A stretch of 64,000 nucleotides of DNA. Source: Hirudinaria manillensis. Lineage: Eukaryota > Annelida > Clitellata > Hirudinida > Hirudinidae. Both the position numbers and the translations under genes were made by a program. This document shows, one piece after another, positions 23,601-33,900 of the stretch. Numbering within the stretch: the stretch's first letter is position 1; the number at the start of each line of letters is the position of its first letter. Below the pieces are notes generated by a model. That model worked only from the letters and a program-made list of their open reading frames with translations, was not told where the DNA came from and did not search any database. Location of the stretch: assembly GCA_034509925.1 (NCBI GenBank), contig CM067532.1:3428142-3492141 (forward strand), read 5' to 3'.

Positions 23601-26600
23601 TGCATTCAAATATCTCCCGATTGTTGAATATTTTATCTGATAAAAATATCATAAAGAAATATTAGTTATTGACTCATTAAATATTCCTGAACATCTATGA
23701 ATCCAATTATGAAATAAAGTCATTAAAATATATGTGCAATATGTAAAATGCATAGTAGACCACATGTATCATCAAGCTCCATCAAGTAAATGATAATTTC
23801 CAATGAAATATTAATATTTAAAAATTCATTCCAAACTTTATAAATTAAAAATAAACATATTTAAAGAAAATCTTACAGAAAAAAATTACAACCTGAACCC
23901 TGAAATCTGGAATTGAATTCAAGAAATTAAATATTTTCTGCATGTTATCCCACTGGGTATCCCAGTCGTCTTGTGAAGTAAAACTAAAGTCATCCCCAAC
24001 AAGCAACAAAACATTGTTGTGATTCACAAACTGGGCTTTTTTCCTCAACATTTCAAGTAATGCCAGTGATCTGGCATGAATAATTATGAGTTGAAAGCAT
24101 GAAAAGTGAATGTAACTCTTATTTTAATAATTTATAAGGTAACTAGGCAAGGTGTTCTTTAAATTTATAGCAATCAATTTAATGCATTGAAGTCTTAAGA
24201 AAATTGAAGAGATGCATAAACATGTGAGATCTGCTTGAGATATTGATATCTCTTCCCAGTTACCAATTTACAAACTTGGTGATAAGCCACAACTTCAACT
24301 TACTTTTCCTTGATGTTTCCATTTGTTATTTTGTCAGCAGGTGCATATTTCCCATGTTTCCAACATTTCTCACCCAAGAATATAAACTGACAACAGACCT
24401 GAATGTTTGGTCCACATGAGTAGAGGAGAGAATAGAACAAGAAAGGACTCATGTGAGTAAACAATCCATGTGACTTGTTAGCAGCTTCTGATAAGGTTAA
24501 AATAAAAGAGATAAGGAACTGGCTGATTTGTTAAGCAATAATATTGGTTCATAATAAAAGGTATAAAAGTTAAAAGTCATTAAAAGAAATCAGTATATGT
24601 TAATTCTGTTAGCTTAAAATAGCTGAATGATCTTACACTTGTTAAATATTCATAGCACATCAAACAATTTGATCAAACAAGGCATTTATTCTACCCCATG
24701 GTTGCATCCATTGGAATTCTATTTGTTTTTTAAATGCCAGCTGTTGTTTCAGAGCATAATGAGTTCTTTGGATGAAAGTGTTTTTTATTCCACTCAATCT
24801 GAGAATCTGAGCAAATGCCGAAGAATGACCGAACGAATCAAGAGACCAGGCGGTTTCTACCGAATAATCTGAAAACATTATTTCACATATCAAAATATTA
24901 ATGGAAAATGACTCTAGACAATGATAATTACTTTCAATCTCTTAGCAAGTAGCAGATAACAGGGGACTGCATTAGCTTTCAATTTTGGAATCAGAAGCAC
25001 AAACTCACTGAATTCACTTTTAAGCCAGAGATGTCCCTGGACAAGTACAGTAATGAAGGCATAATAGGATACAATGGCTTCGTCTGGCATAACCATTCCC
25101 CCAGTCAGAACTTCAAACCTTCCTTCCTTTAATAGTCTGTTGGTGACAAAATATGGAGTTCAGACAGTGTTGAATTAACATAAAATGATTTCTTAGTAAA
25201 CAATACAAATCAATTCAAAATAATTAAATACCAAGTCAAGAACTCAAATATAAGACCTCCTGAAGATCTCTTTTTTGGCATCACCAATCATTTCAAACCA
25301 CTTTTTCAGGTAGCAGATTTCAGACCAAACAAAAGTCATGTCACGATTTTGATTCAGCTTGAATATGGCAACATCCAAGATGTGCTTTGTTTTATCAGAA
25401 AAATATTCTTCATAGGTATTGAGCCATCCTAAAATTTATTTGTAAAAGAATTCATTTTAAGTGTATGATTAATCTGTACTTGCAAAATGCTTTACAATGT
25501 TTTAGTTCTTAATAAATAAAACATTTTTATTCCCCAACAAATGAACTTGCACCTGGATCATTGTGAGAAAAAGGAACAACATGAACCACAAGGGATTTCC
25601 GATCCCATTGGCTCTTGTCATAGGATACATCGAGATCCTGAATCCAACCGGTGTAAGTGAAAATCATGGTCGGGTAATGGATGGGCATCTCATCCAAAAT
25701 GTCAGAAATCTGAGAGAAAATAAGAGATGTGAGACTTGAAAGGCACTAGATATCATTTTACTATGTTGTTATATAACTTTTTAATAATCTGACTATTAAA
25801 ATAAGCAGCAGCTAATAAACTTTTGGCAACCTTTAGAATGCTGAGCTGAGGTATATTTTTTATGACATTTGGAAGTGTTTTGTCCCTCCATTGAAAATTT
25901 TCTCCTTGTGATTCAAGCAAGAAATTAAAAATCTGGGAGTAATCAATTTTATTAACATTGCCTAGAATATAACATAAACATGACAATTAATGTAATTAAT
26001 GTAAGACTACCTTGTATACAATTCTTATAGTTTAGAATAAATCAATCTGACAAAGTGCCACAAAATGTTATCAAATTAATAATGATTATAAATGATTAAA
26101 TATGTAATCAAGAAATTTCATGTTTTCACAAAACAAATGTGTTTTTTTTAGCTTACAAGAATTCCAATAGGGACAGTACTTACATCTATTTATATCAATA
26201 TGATGACAGGTCATTTAATGACTACTGACATAAATTTATATAATAAACATCATTAATGAGGGCAAAAATCAGAGATAGGGTATTTGGTATTTGCACCAAA
26301 ACTCAAAGCAAATATGGTAAAACCTGTCTATACTTTGCATAAAAAGGTCATTATGGGGAGGTTGTCCCTTTTATAAGGTATCTACGTCACACTATAGGAA
26401 ATAAAATAAAGCCCAAAAAAATCATTATAAAGAAGTCAAAACAAACACATTTCAAGGAAAATATATTAGGAAGTCACAGAAATTGCAGTTCATTAAAAAA
26501 TGTCAAGATTAAAGCTTGTTTGGCCTTCTCTATGTCTTTTGATCTTGACTTCAAGATCTTACCCTGAATTCTGCATAAATCCATTGAAATCCAATGAAGG

Positions 26601-26759
26601 ACTTGGCATACTGTAGCAAGAAGTCGTGTTCCAAGCTTCTTGATAGCTGTCAGTTCTGGATGGTCAGGTTCAATGGAGATTTCTTCATCTTCAGAATTTT
26701 TATCACAGTTTGACATCTTTCGTCCAGTGAAATGAATTCCCAAAAAGTCATATCTGAAG
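14642..26759 (-). CDS. MAN2A: Class II alpha-mannosidase (Golgi mannosidase II type)
   Basis: A GH38 enzyme that trims mannose from N-glycans, acting in the Golgi in this family. Exons include 14642-14794 (end), 16612-16884, 16952-17091, ~17163-17340, ~17533-17640, ~17990-18065, ~18196-18300, ~20020-20150, ~20240-20450, ~21190-21240, ~23450-23640, ~23880-24055, ~24300-24440, ~24663-24870, ~24990-25137, ~25260-25434, 25548-25712, ~25812-25970 and ~26550-26759. Zinc and catalytic motifs are present: SHNDPGW, the nucleophile motif SLDSFGHS, CCQFIF, LLVGDDFSF, GDFFPYSDRSNQYWSGFY, QHHDTITGT and GQIEVMLDRRLLQDD. The C-terminus ends in the family-like TISPMELKTWLF. The usual PHSHND is PFSHND here; the ligand histidine and aspartate are kept. 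The two most upstream exons keep reading phase but do not look like a Golgi transmembrane anchor, so the N-terminus is unresolved. Three introns carry foreign or repeat DNA. Confidence 0.88.
14952..14979 (+). repeat. Left terminal inverted repeat of Tc1-like element
   Basis: This 28-bp end starts CAGTGCGCGTCAAAAAG. It matches the reverse complement of 16549-16576 with one mismatch and is preceded by the TA target duplicate. Confidence 0.93.
15220..16218 (-). CDS. Tc1-like transposase, DD34E
   Basis: 332 residues without stops, the usual length for Tc1-family transposases. Residues ~1-60 form the first helix-turn-helix (ISEISRRMNRSRNVISRFL), followed by an AT-hook-like GRPKKL and a second helix-turn-helix (STKDLKNSLKLNVSKSTILR). 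The catalytic core follows: FSDEKKFN (first D), a glycine-rich GGGSVMVWAAIS segment, FQHDNAPLHTA (second D), and SPDLNPIENVWG supplying the final E, with 34 residues between the second D and the E. The start is chosen as the first ATG with family-like MGLGKQLND. All key residues are present, so the enzyme may be active; that is an inference. Confidence 0.95.
   Translation of the reverse strand: MGLGKQLNDIERGQIIAFKDLNLSISEISRRMNRSRNVISRFLSDPQSYGTICSPGRPKKLDERQRRVILREGASKGLSSTKDLKNSLKLNVSKSTILRCLRGSGFLKFVKRQHKPLLTEAHKKFRLNWAKEMLDLDTNWKSVIFSDEKKFNLDGPDGFKFHWHDVRKCKKSFFKRNFGGGSVMVWAAISSRGSSELVFLEGNQNSAKYVETLDHHLFTLCDKFGSERVIFQHDNAPLHTAKATKLFFQERNLEVLKWLSRSPDLNPIENVWGLLARKIYCNGKQYSTAQELKDSLEKAWKELDEDSLKPFLDSLKNRIKEVIMKKGDKTHY
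16549..16576 (-). repeat. Right terminal inverted repeat of Tc1-like element
   Basis: Reads ACCTGTCCTATCTTTATGAC on the + strand and ends in GCGCACTG, followed by the TA target duplicate. It is the partner of 14952-14979. Confidence 0.93.
18576..19813. mobile_element. GC-richer inserted block with retroelement-like fragment, flanked by 17-bp direct repeats
   Basis: The 17-mer CATATATACAATTATTA occurs at 18576-18592 and again at 19797-19813, with a related AT-rich spacer near 19155-19205. Between them base composition is clearly GC-richer than the surrounding mannosidase intron. Within ~19200-19460 (+) a frame with RVLPIEVRARGLVGKSTYAF and ASHWIWATKD resembles the C-terminal region of reverse-transcriptase-bearing retroelements found in many marine invertebrates. 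A TATAAAA motif lies near 19002. It is a fossil, clearly incomplete and with several breaks. The family is not settled; a LINE-type origin seems likeliest. Confidence 0.5.
22376..22397 (+). repeat. Left arm of perfect 22-bp inverted repeat
   Basis: GACTGGATATTTAAGTAGCT plus AT lies here. Its exact reverse complement lies at 23115-23136. Both arms are in the same ~2.2-kb mannosidase intron. Terminal position in a small non-autonomous DNA element is possible, but no target duplication was seen. Confidence 0.8.
23115..23136 (-). repeat. Right arm of perfect 22-bp inverted repeat
   Basis: Exact reverse complement of 22376-22397, giving a unit of 761 bp from arm to arm. Confidence 0.8.
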
Positions 26760-29171
26760 GAAGAACGGAGACAAATTCAGTCTGTAATGCCTCATCCTCA
26801 AAGCCAACCTTCCCAGTCTGCAACAGCTTCTAATGGGGCATCACTTCTTTCTCCATTCAAAATATAACTTAATGTTGTTTCTTAGGTTAAAAAAATTGGT
26901 TCCCAGAAAAAATGGCTCTAAGGACAGGTTTTACCTTATTTTCTGGTGCTCCAATTCAAAGGTTTTACTATAGCTACATATGACTACAAAAATAATATTG
27001 GAACGAGGATCTTTAGTACCTAAACCACTTAGAGCCTAACCCTAACCCACTTCCTGACACCGGAAATCCATGGCAAAGCTTGTGCCTGTGAAATAATGTC
27101 TTTTATCTGTCACTTATTCAGATACCATTAAAAGAGATTGTAAGTAAAGGGTAATGGAATGGTGATCCACTCCTGACAAAAAAAGCACTGGTAAAGTAGA
27201 AAACAACAAAGTACTTCCATGAGTACTTGTTCAGTATTCATCAAGATTCACCACTTATACTTGCTCTCAAGTCTTGAGTACTTGGACTAACAAAAGCAGA
27301 AAACTGTGAGATTACCCACATCTAATTAAAAGGTGATTGTTAAAGCCAGTCTGTGAAATGAAAGATTAAAAAGCAACAACATTCAGGAGGTAATGATAAA
27401 AGGGACAAGGAATTCAAGATTTGATGATTTGGTTGCTGAAAAAGTGACTGGTAGAGCAATCCTCTTGGCATAGGCAAAGTGAAACACCACAAGTACTGGG
27501 TAATTTTTAAAATGGTACTTTGGAACAAGACAATTGATTAATTAAAGCTTCTTGCACAGTTATATATTTGTTAGTTATAGTTTTCAATTATTTTTCAGTA
27601 CTAGTTTTAGTTTTAACTGGGTCATCATTTTATAGTTTTAGCATAGTTATACTTCCCATTATATAGTTAGTTTTACTTTTTTGGATGCATCTGCAAAGAT
27701 AATATTTCAAAGCATTTTTAAAGATTGCAGTGTTAACTTTTAAGACACTCTATTTTCCAAACTTAATACAAAGGCTCCAGATTGAGAAACAATATTCAAG
27801 AATTGGATGGACATAAGAACAATCGCTGTCTAAAAAGATGGCATAGTAACATTAACTGTAAATTTGTTTTAAAGAATATCCATTTTTCTTGATAAATTTG
27901 AACAATAAACAGTAAGTTTGTGTGACATGAACATCAAAGAAGTTAGAGACAGTGAAAGTACTCCAACAAATATTTGTTAAAATATTTTTGTCTTGTATTT
28001 GGATTCATATTTGTACTTCCCAAACAATCAAAAGCATGTTCACAAGAATTTTCCAATATTTAAAAGAAGCTCTATTTGCAAAATATAAATAAGTATTAAT
28101 TGATATATTTTCATTACAAAGATAGAGCTATGAAAACTGCACGGTGAAATCAATTAATTGCAAAAGGCAGTAATTTAAATGGCATGTTTGTCTGACTTAT
28201 TTCAAACCAAGTTTTTGTTCATAGCAAGTACTAAACATACTACCAGCAACACAAAATCAAACAATGATAACAATAGACTTAAATTCAAACAAAAAATGGG
28301 CCTTATTAAAAACCAGCGTTCGTATTCCTACGTTCTGGTAAAACTCACCAATAAGCAAAAATTCCAATTTGTGCAAATTGTTATGACAATAGCTAACAGG
28401 CAGCACCTGGAAATTAATATTCTCAATTTTCTCTTAGGCATTTCAAAATAAACTAATCCTATAAAGTTAAGCGTTCACTGAATCCTACAGATAATATATT
28501 TATGTCAACTGCGGCGGCAACTTAAGCTCTAGTAAAACGCTTACTACTTTTGCTTAAATTCTAGATATTAGATAAAATGTTCAATAAAAACAAAAATAGG
28601 TAAATGTATCTATTCCATTCCAATTTTTTCTTATTTCAATTACACTTTAGAAATTTAATTTCATGTGTGTTTTTGTTGACATCCGATTTTTGATAGCTGT
28701 TTTGATAATGATGATCCAGGACTTCCTTTAACTTTGTTTCGGTTTCGGCTAACCAGCACAGACTGCTTTTTCGCTCAACTAATTGGGGTGTGAGTAATTT
28801 TTTTAAACCTTACTCTTCGATGTCATCAGCCACTGCTGCTTAATGATCACCGTATTGTCACCAATCAAGTTTTATTCGATCGTCGATATTTAATATTCGG
28901 GAAGTAAATGAAATAAAGGAATTTACATTGTTGTTAGATGGTTTGATTTTTGTTTAAAGTTGTCATCGACTAAACTATTTTTTTGCAAGCTTATTTGTTT
29001 TTAGCAGTTAATAAAATATGTAATTTTCAAAATCATTTTAGAATTAAGATAATTTATCTCGAATGTAAGGCTTATAATGAATCAGAAATTGGTTATTTCC
29101 TTACATTGTTGGAATATATTCAGAGTCAAGATAATGGCCTGATCATCATTATACAGGTTTAAACCCCAAAA
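26760..29171. other. Upstream region shared by mannosidase (-) and RBMS-like gene (+)
   Basis: No coding exon can be supported. The 5' exon(s) of the mannosidase, including any signal anchor, and the 5' UTR of the RBMS-like gene should lie here. A degenerate patch rich in GAGTACTT and ACTTG (27210-27280) looks like worn repeat DNA. Confidence 0.35.
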
Positions 29172-30551
29172 ATGTCTTACAAGGGATGTCCACAACTATA
29201 TGGAAATCAGCCTGATCCAAATTCTCCTTTTTACATAGCAGCAGCCTATGGAAGCTATGTGCCTCCAGTAATTTGAATTCATTCACCAATAACCAATGGA
29301 ACTTAGAAATTATCTTTATTCTTCAGAATGCTTTCAAAAGCAAGCCAAATCACAATTATTCGAAAGGCAACCAGGAATGCATCTTGAGCAAAACCAATCT
29401 TTACATTAAGGGCCTTTCTCCAATGACCAGTGATGTTGACCTAAGAAATTTATGCCAGAGGTTAAGATTGAATTATTCTTTACACTATTGATATGCTTTT
29501 ATTTGCTTTACTGATCTATGTAACAATGAGCTACTAACATCTTGTTTTTCCATTGTAATTCATTTCTGGCTTCTTAAAACTGTTAGGCTTGAAGCCATGT
29601 ACCAACCCAGGAATATAAATAATTTATATGCCTACCACACAATCAGCAACATTTTTATTTTTCAGTTATGGAAAAATTGTCTCTTCCAAGGCAATAATTG
29701 ATCCTATGTTAAATGCATGCAAAGGTTTTATTACATTTTACTTAGTAAATGCAGTAATTACATTGATTTTAAATTTTTAATTTAAGGTTATGGCTTTGTT
29801 GAATTTGAATCCCCCCAGGTTGCTGAATTTGCTCTTAATGCTCTGATAAGTAGAGGATTTCAAGCTCAGATGGCCAAGGTTTGGAATTAGGCAGTCAAAC
29901 ATATATGCTGTCAACATTAATTATGTTCACATAGGATTTCTTGAGAGCTCTTTTTCATGTGCATAACCTCACCTCCAAAAATTTATTTAATTCTATTCAA
30001 AATTTAAAAAAAATCTTTCCACAGAGTTTGAAAAACCTGCCCCATTCGACATATTTTATTGCAGGCACCGGAATACGACACCACAAACCTGTACATCTCG
30101 AATCTCCCTCACCGCATAGATGAGTCGGACTTGTCCAACATGCTGTCACCATTTGGGAGAGTGGTATCAACCAGGATCCTCAGGAATGACAGCAGACTGA
30201 GCAAAGGTGTCGGATTTGCACGCCTTGAGTCTGAGGAAGTTTGTGAGAAAATCATAGAAACCTTCCACGGAAAGCTTCTACCAGGTAATGACAAAACTAG
30301 GGAAATCTTGATCTGAATTTCACCAATTACTTGACTTATTTCTATCAGGACACACAGAACCACTGGTGGTCAAATTTGCTGGAGGAGGTCATAAGAAAAA
30401 AGACAAGACCTTCTATGATGGGTGAGATTCAATTTTTATAACCACCTCAACAATCCTCAGCACATTGAAAACAACGAAACTAAATTCAAATTGACCTAAA
30501 AATCACTTCAACAGGGAACGAGGATGGGACAACCAGGTTGAACAGCACTGA
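29172..30551 (+). CDS. RBMS: RBMS/Shep-type RNA-binding protein, two RRMs, short form
   Basis: Seven exons join in phase: 29172-29267, 29327-29460, 29666-29724, 29787-29878, 30065-30284, 30349-30421 and 30515-30551. They total 237 codons including TGA. RRM1 carries RNP2-like TNLYIKGL and the RNP1 region KGYGFVEF. RRM2 carries TNLYISNL and RNP1-like KGVGFARL. The inter-RRM segment QAQMAK is typical of vertebrate RBMS1/2/3 and Drosophila alan shepard. These proteins bind A/U-rich single-stranded RNA or DNA. Start [11 protein letters not shown] is the first ATG of the first in-phase exon and yields a PY-rich leader like the family. Unlike relatives, the protein ends some 12 residues after the [10 protein letters not shown] segment and lacks the long low-complexity tail. 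Confidence 0.88.
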
Positions 30552-30978
30552 AAGACCATTGTCAGAGCCACATCCGATGAGGCAGCTTATTTCACTCAAA
30601 TCAAGAAAAGCATGCATTGAATTGAATTTTTGACCAAAAAAATCATCCTTGTTCCATTATAAAATTATACAGACCTAGAATCGACTATGAATCGTTTAAT
30701 CACTGTGCACCAAAAATGCTCCTGGAAAATTTTATGGTAGCCATCTTGTAAATCACTGAAGTTGAATAACTTGACATTTATCAACTCTTGGCAAATTATA
30801 TTTGATCAATTGATGCTTTTATTATGTACCACGTAATGAGTTTGTCCGAAACCCTGCCATGATTTTAGTTTCCTTCTCTTTGTTAATCTCCAATCATTTT
30901 GGTAAAGAATGAAAGCCAAAGGTGAACTGAACACAACGACTTTTAATCAAAATTCAACACAACTCCAATTTGTTGTAA
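30552..30978. other. Convergent 3' ends of RBMS-like gene and SLMAP
   Basis: AT-rich 3' UTR and intergenic sequence between two convergent stop codons. No further gene was seen. Confidence 0.5.
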
Positions 30979-33900
30979 TTAAAATGAAGAGGTTGCTGTG
31001 AGACTTGAAAAGAAGGGATAAAATGCCATCACAATGGAAATCATCAGGATTATCAGAGGGACAAATGACAGAAGTGATATCTGCAAGTCACATATTAATT
31101 GTTAATGAGCAATATTAATTGTAATATTGTAAAACCAATAGATTAGATATAATTTAAAAAGGGATTTCAATATTACGTACTGTGTGCGCATTTTGTGACA
31201 GAGTGGAAAAATCCTGAAGGGCAAGATCGAGCTGTTGGTGGAGTTGTTCCACTTGTTCATTGTATCCTGTGCAAGCAACCTTTAGTTGTTCAATCTCATT
31301 TTGCTTCTGGCAGAGCTGGAACAAAAGTTTTAAGTTACTCTCAGCAAGAACTGGCAATGAAATATGGGAATGGTGTGTAGTATTTGTTGACACCAGGCTG
31401 ATGGTTGCATTCCTCAAACATAAAAATAACTTTTCTTGATTTTTTGAATTTTAAAAAATAGACCTGACTGCCTCTTGGAGCTAATGTTATTATTATGAGT
31501 GCAAACCTTACTGCTTATTATCAGTTATCAAGTTGTAATTATATAAGGAAATATCATTATCAAGACTCTCACCTCAGATTTCGACTGCATCACCTCCTTC
31601 TGTGAATCAGTAGCATTGACATCACCATTCTTCTTAGAAGCTTGCTCAAGAAGTTCATAGGATTCTTGCAATCTCTTGTATTCATGTTTTAGAACTGAGT
31701 TCTCCGAATGAGATCTGAATGCACAAGAGCAAACATAACAATATATTGCATCTTTGAATGTCTTCCTAACATTCAATGTACATCCGACTCACATTTGAAC
31801 CTCATTCTCCACATCAACAATCCTACCCCTCAACTGGAGACATTCATTTTTCAATGCTGCAAACTCCACTGCAAGGTTAAAAAGGATACAAAATGTAGCA
31901 AAGGAATGTAAGTTAATAGCAAAGTCGTCTCAAAACCTCTCAAATGATCCAATTCAGTCTCGCTCTTGGAAGATAAGCTGATGCCATCATTTTCATTCAA
32001 ATCTGCAAGACAAGTAAAATGAATGATGAAACCCTCTGTTAAATAGCTTGCAATCCATAAATGGCAATCCCAAATTTTTGTAATTATTCTTATTACCTAA
32101 GATCATTGTGTGTTTCAATTCAACCAACAAGTAGTTAACAAAAAAAATATCAAACCAACTTCCAACAAGAACAACACAAAGGTAAGTTCTTCCAAAAATT
32201 TAATGGAAACAGCTAAAACAATAGGAAAAAACGAATTTCTTAGGACATAATTGACGAGAAGTTAAAACAATGAACAATCAACGAGTTCTCGATAAAAACG
32301 TTTGTAAAACAGTTTCTGGAGAGCACATTCATCAGCAGTCGTTTGGGCCTTCTGCCGCCTCATCCATGCATGAGGATGGAGTTTGAAACTCTAATCGTCC
32401 ACGTAGTCCGAGCCGATATTTTATGCTGATTGTCATTCAAATATTCCATCCTTTCTAAGACTTTCTCGGCTGTGCACAAAAATCATCAATGCATTTCTTT
32501 AGCTTATCATGCACCAGTTTTTTTTTGATTGATTGTTACATGATTTTTGATTCCTAAGTGAGGCTAGAAACAATCCATACTCAAATCATACAAGTTTTGG
32601 CAATTGAAATGAAGAATGTTGCACACCTTTTGAATGGAGGATTTGATCATTGGAAAGACTCCGACAATCCGTCTGTATCGGATCTGAAAGATTCAAATAC
32701 ACAACGAAACTTTTCAACCAAGAAACAAAAGTAGCAAAAAGTCAATATTCAAGAGAAGAAAGCAAACTTAATTCTTTACATTCCCCAGAACAAGTAAAGA
32801 CAGCCCAACAAATGAAATGAAATCTCTTAAGTAACAACTAAACAGTGCAAGAGGAAAATGTCAACCACCACCAATATGTTAGTAGATAAAGCTCTACATT
32901 CTACTCATAAACTACCTACCAGTTGAAACAACATGTCCATCTCATCCACACACTCTTTGGTAACCAACTGGAAAATTTAACACTACAAGCAAGACAAGAA
33001 AATGAAACAAGTCTGTTCAATGAAAAGGTGTTTTCATTGAAAACTCTTCAATGAAATGTGGTTGAATTGAACACAATGATCACTTTTTAATTTAGCTTAG
33101 TGATACTCTTGATTTTACCCACAAATCCCCTCCCTGAACAAGTATTATTTGAATTAACTTTGAAAAAAATCTGTCAGAAATCTCTGTGAAACCCCAAAGG
33201 TCTTCCCATTTAAACTTTTGGACATCCCCACTTCTAACCACAAGTGCGTCTCATGCACGGGCAAATCCCACAAGAACAAAGGAAGACCTACCTGTTGGAA
33301 TGTGAGCCTCCTTTGTGTCTTCAATAACCACAGTGTCAACATTGTCGGAGCAAATCTTTTCATTTTGAAGTCTTTTAAATTCCTGAAGTTCTGATTCAAG
33401 GTCACATATGACACCTTAAAAAGCATTTAAAAAAAGGTTAAAATTATCCCTTGAGTGCAGCACACTTTAATGCATCCTCAACAAAAACCTTTGAGGTTCT
33501 GTATGTTGCTTTTCTGCAGGGCCAGTTCACTCTCTGACTGATTCAACCTTTCTAAAATCAAAGATTATTTTGTTTATAGCCATCAACAATGAATCTAACA
33601 AGAAATATGTTTCTTAAAGAATTACATTTACTTATAAATAAAATTACCAAAATTGGTGCAATCAGATAGGCCAAGCCAATATCAAAATAAAACATTATGA
33701 AGAAATTGAAACCAGAAATTCTGCAGGTTTCTTTTTAAATAATGTCCAACCTTGCAACTTCTTGATGGTCTCCTGATCTCCTACATTCCATAAGGCTTGT
33801 TTTGAAACTTCTGCACCTTCAGAATGAATGAGGGACACTAAATGAATATTCAATTATATCAATTTATCGACAATTAAAGTGATTGGTGGTTATAAATTAC

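Noticed and set aside
27030-27050. Telomere-like CCTAACCCTAACCC
   Set aside because: Only two units; too short to call an interstitial telomere tract.
28179-28451. 90-residue + strand frame in the mannosidase/RBMS spacer
   Set aside because: Low-complexity Asn/Lys-rich, as expected for AT-rich spacer, with no similarity.
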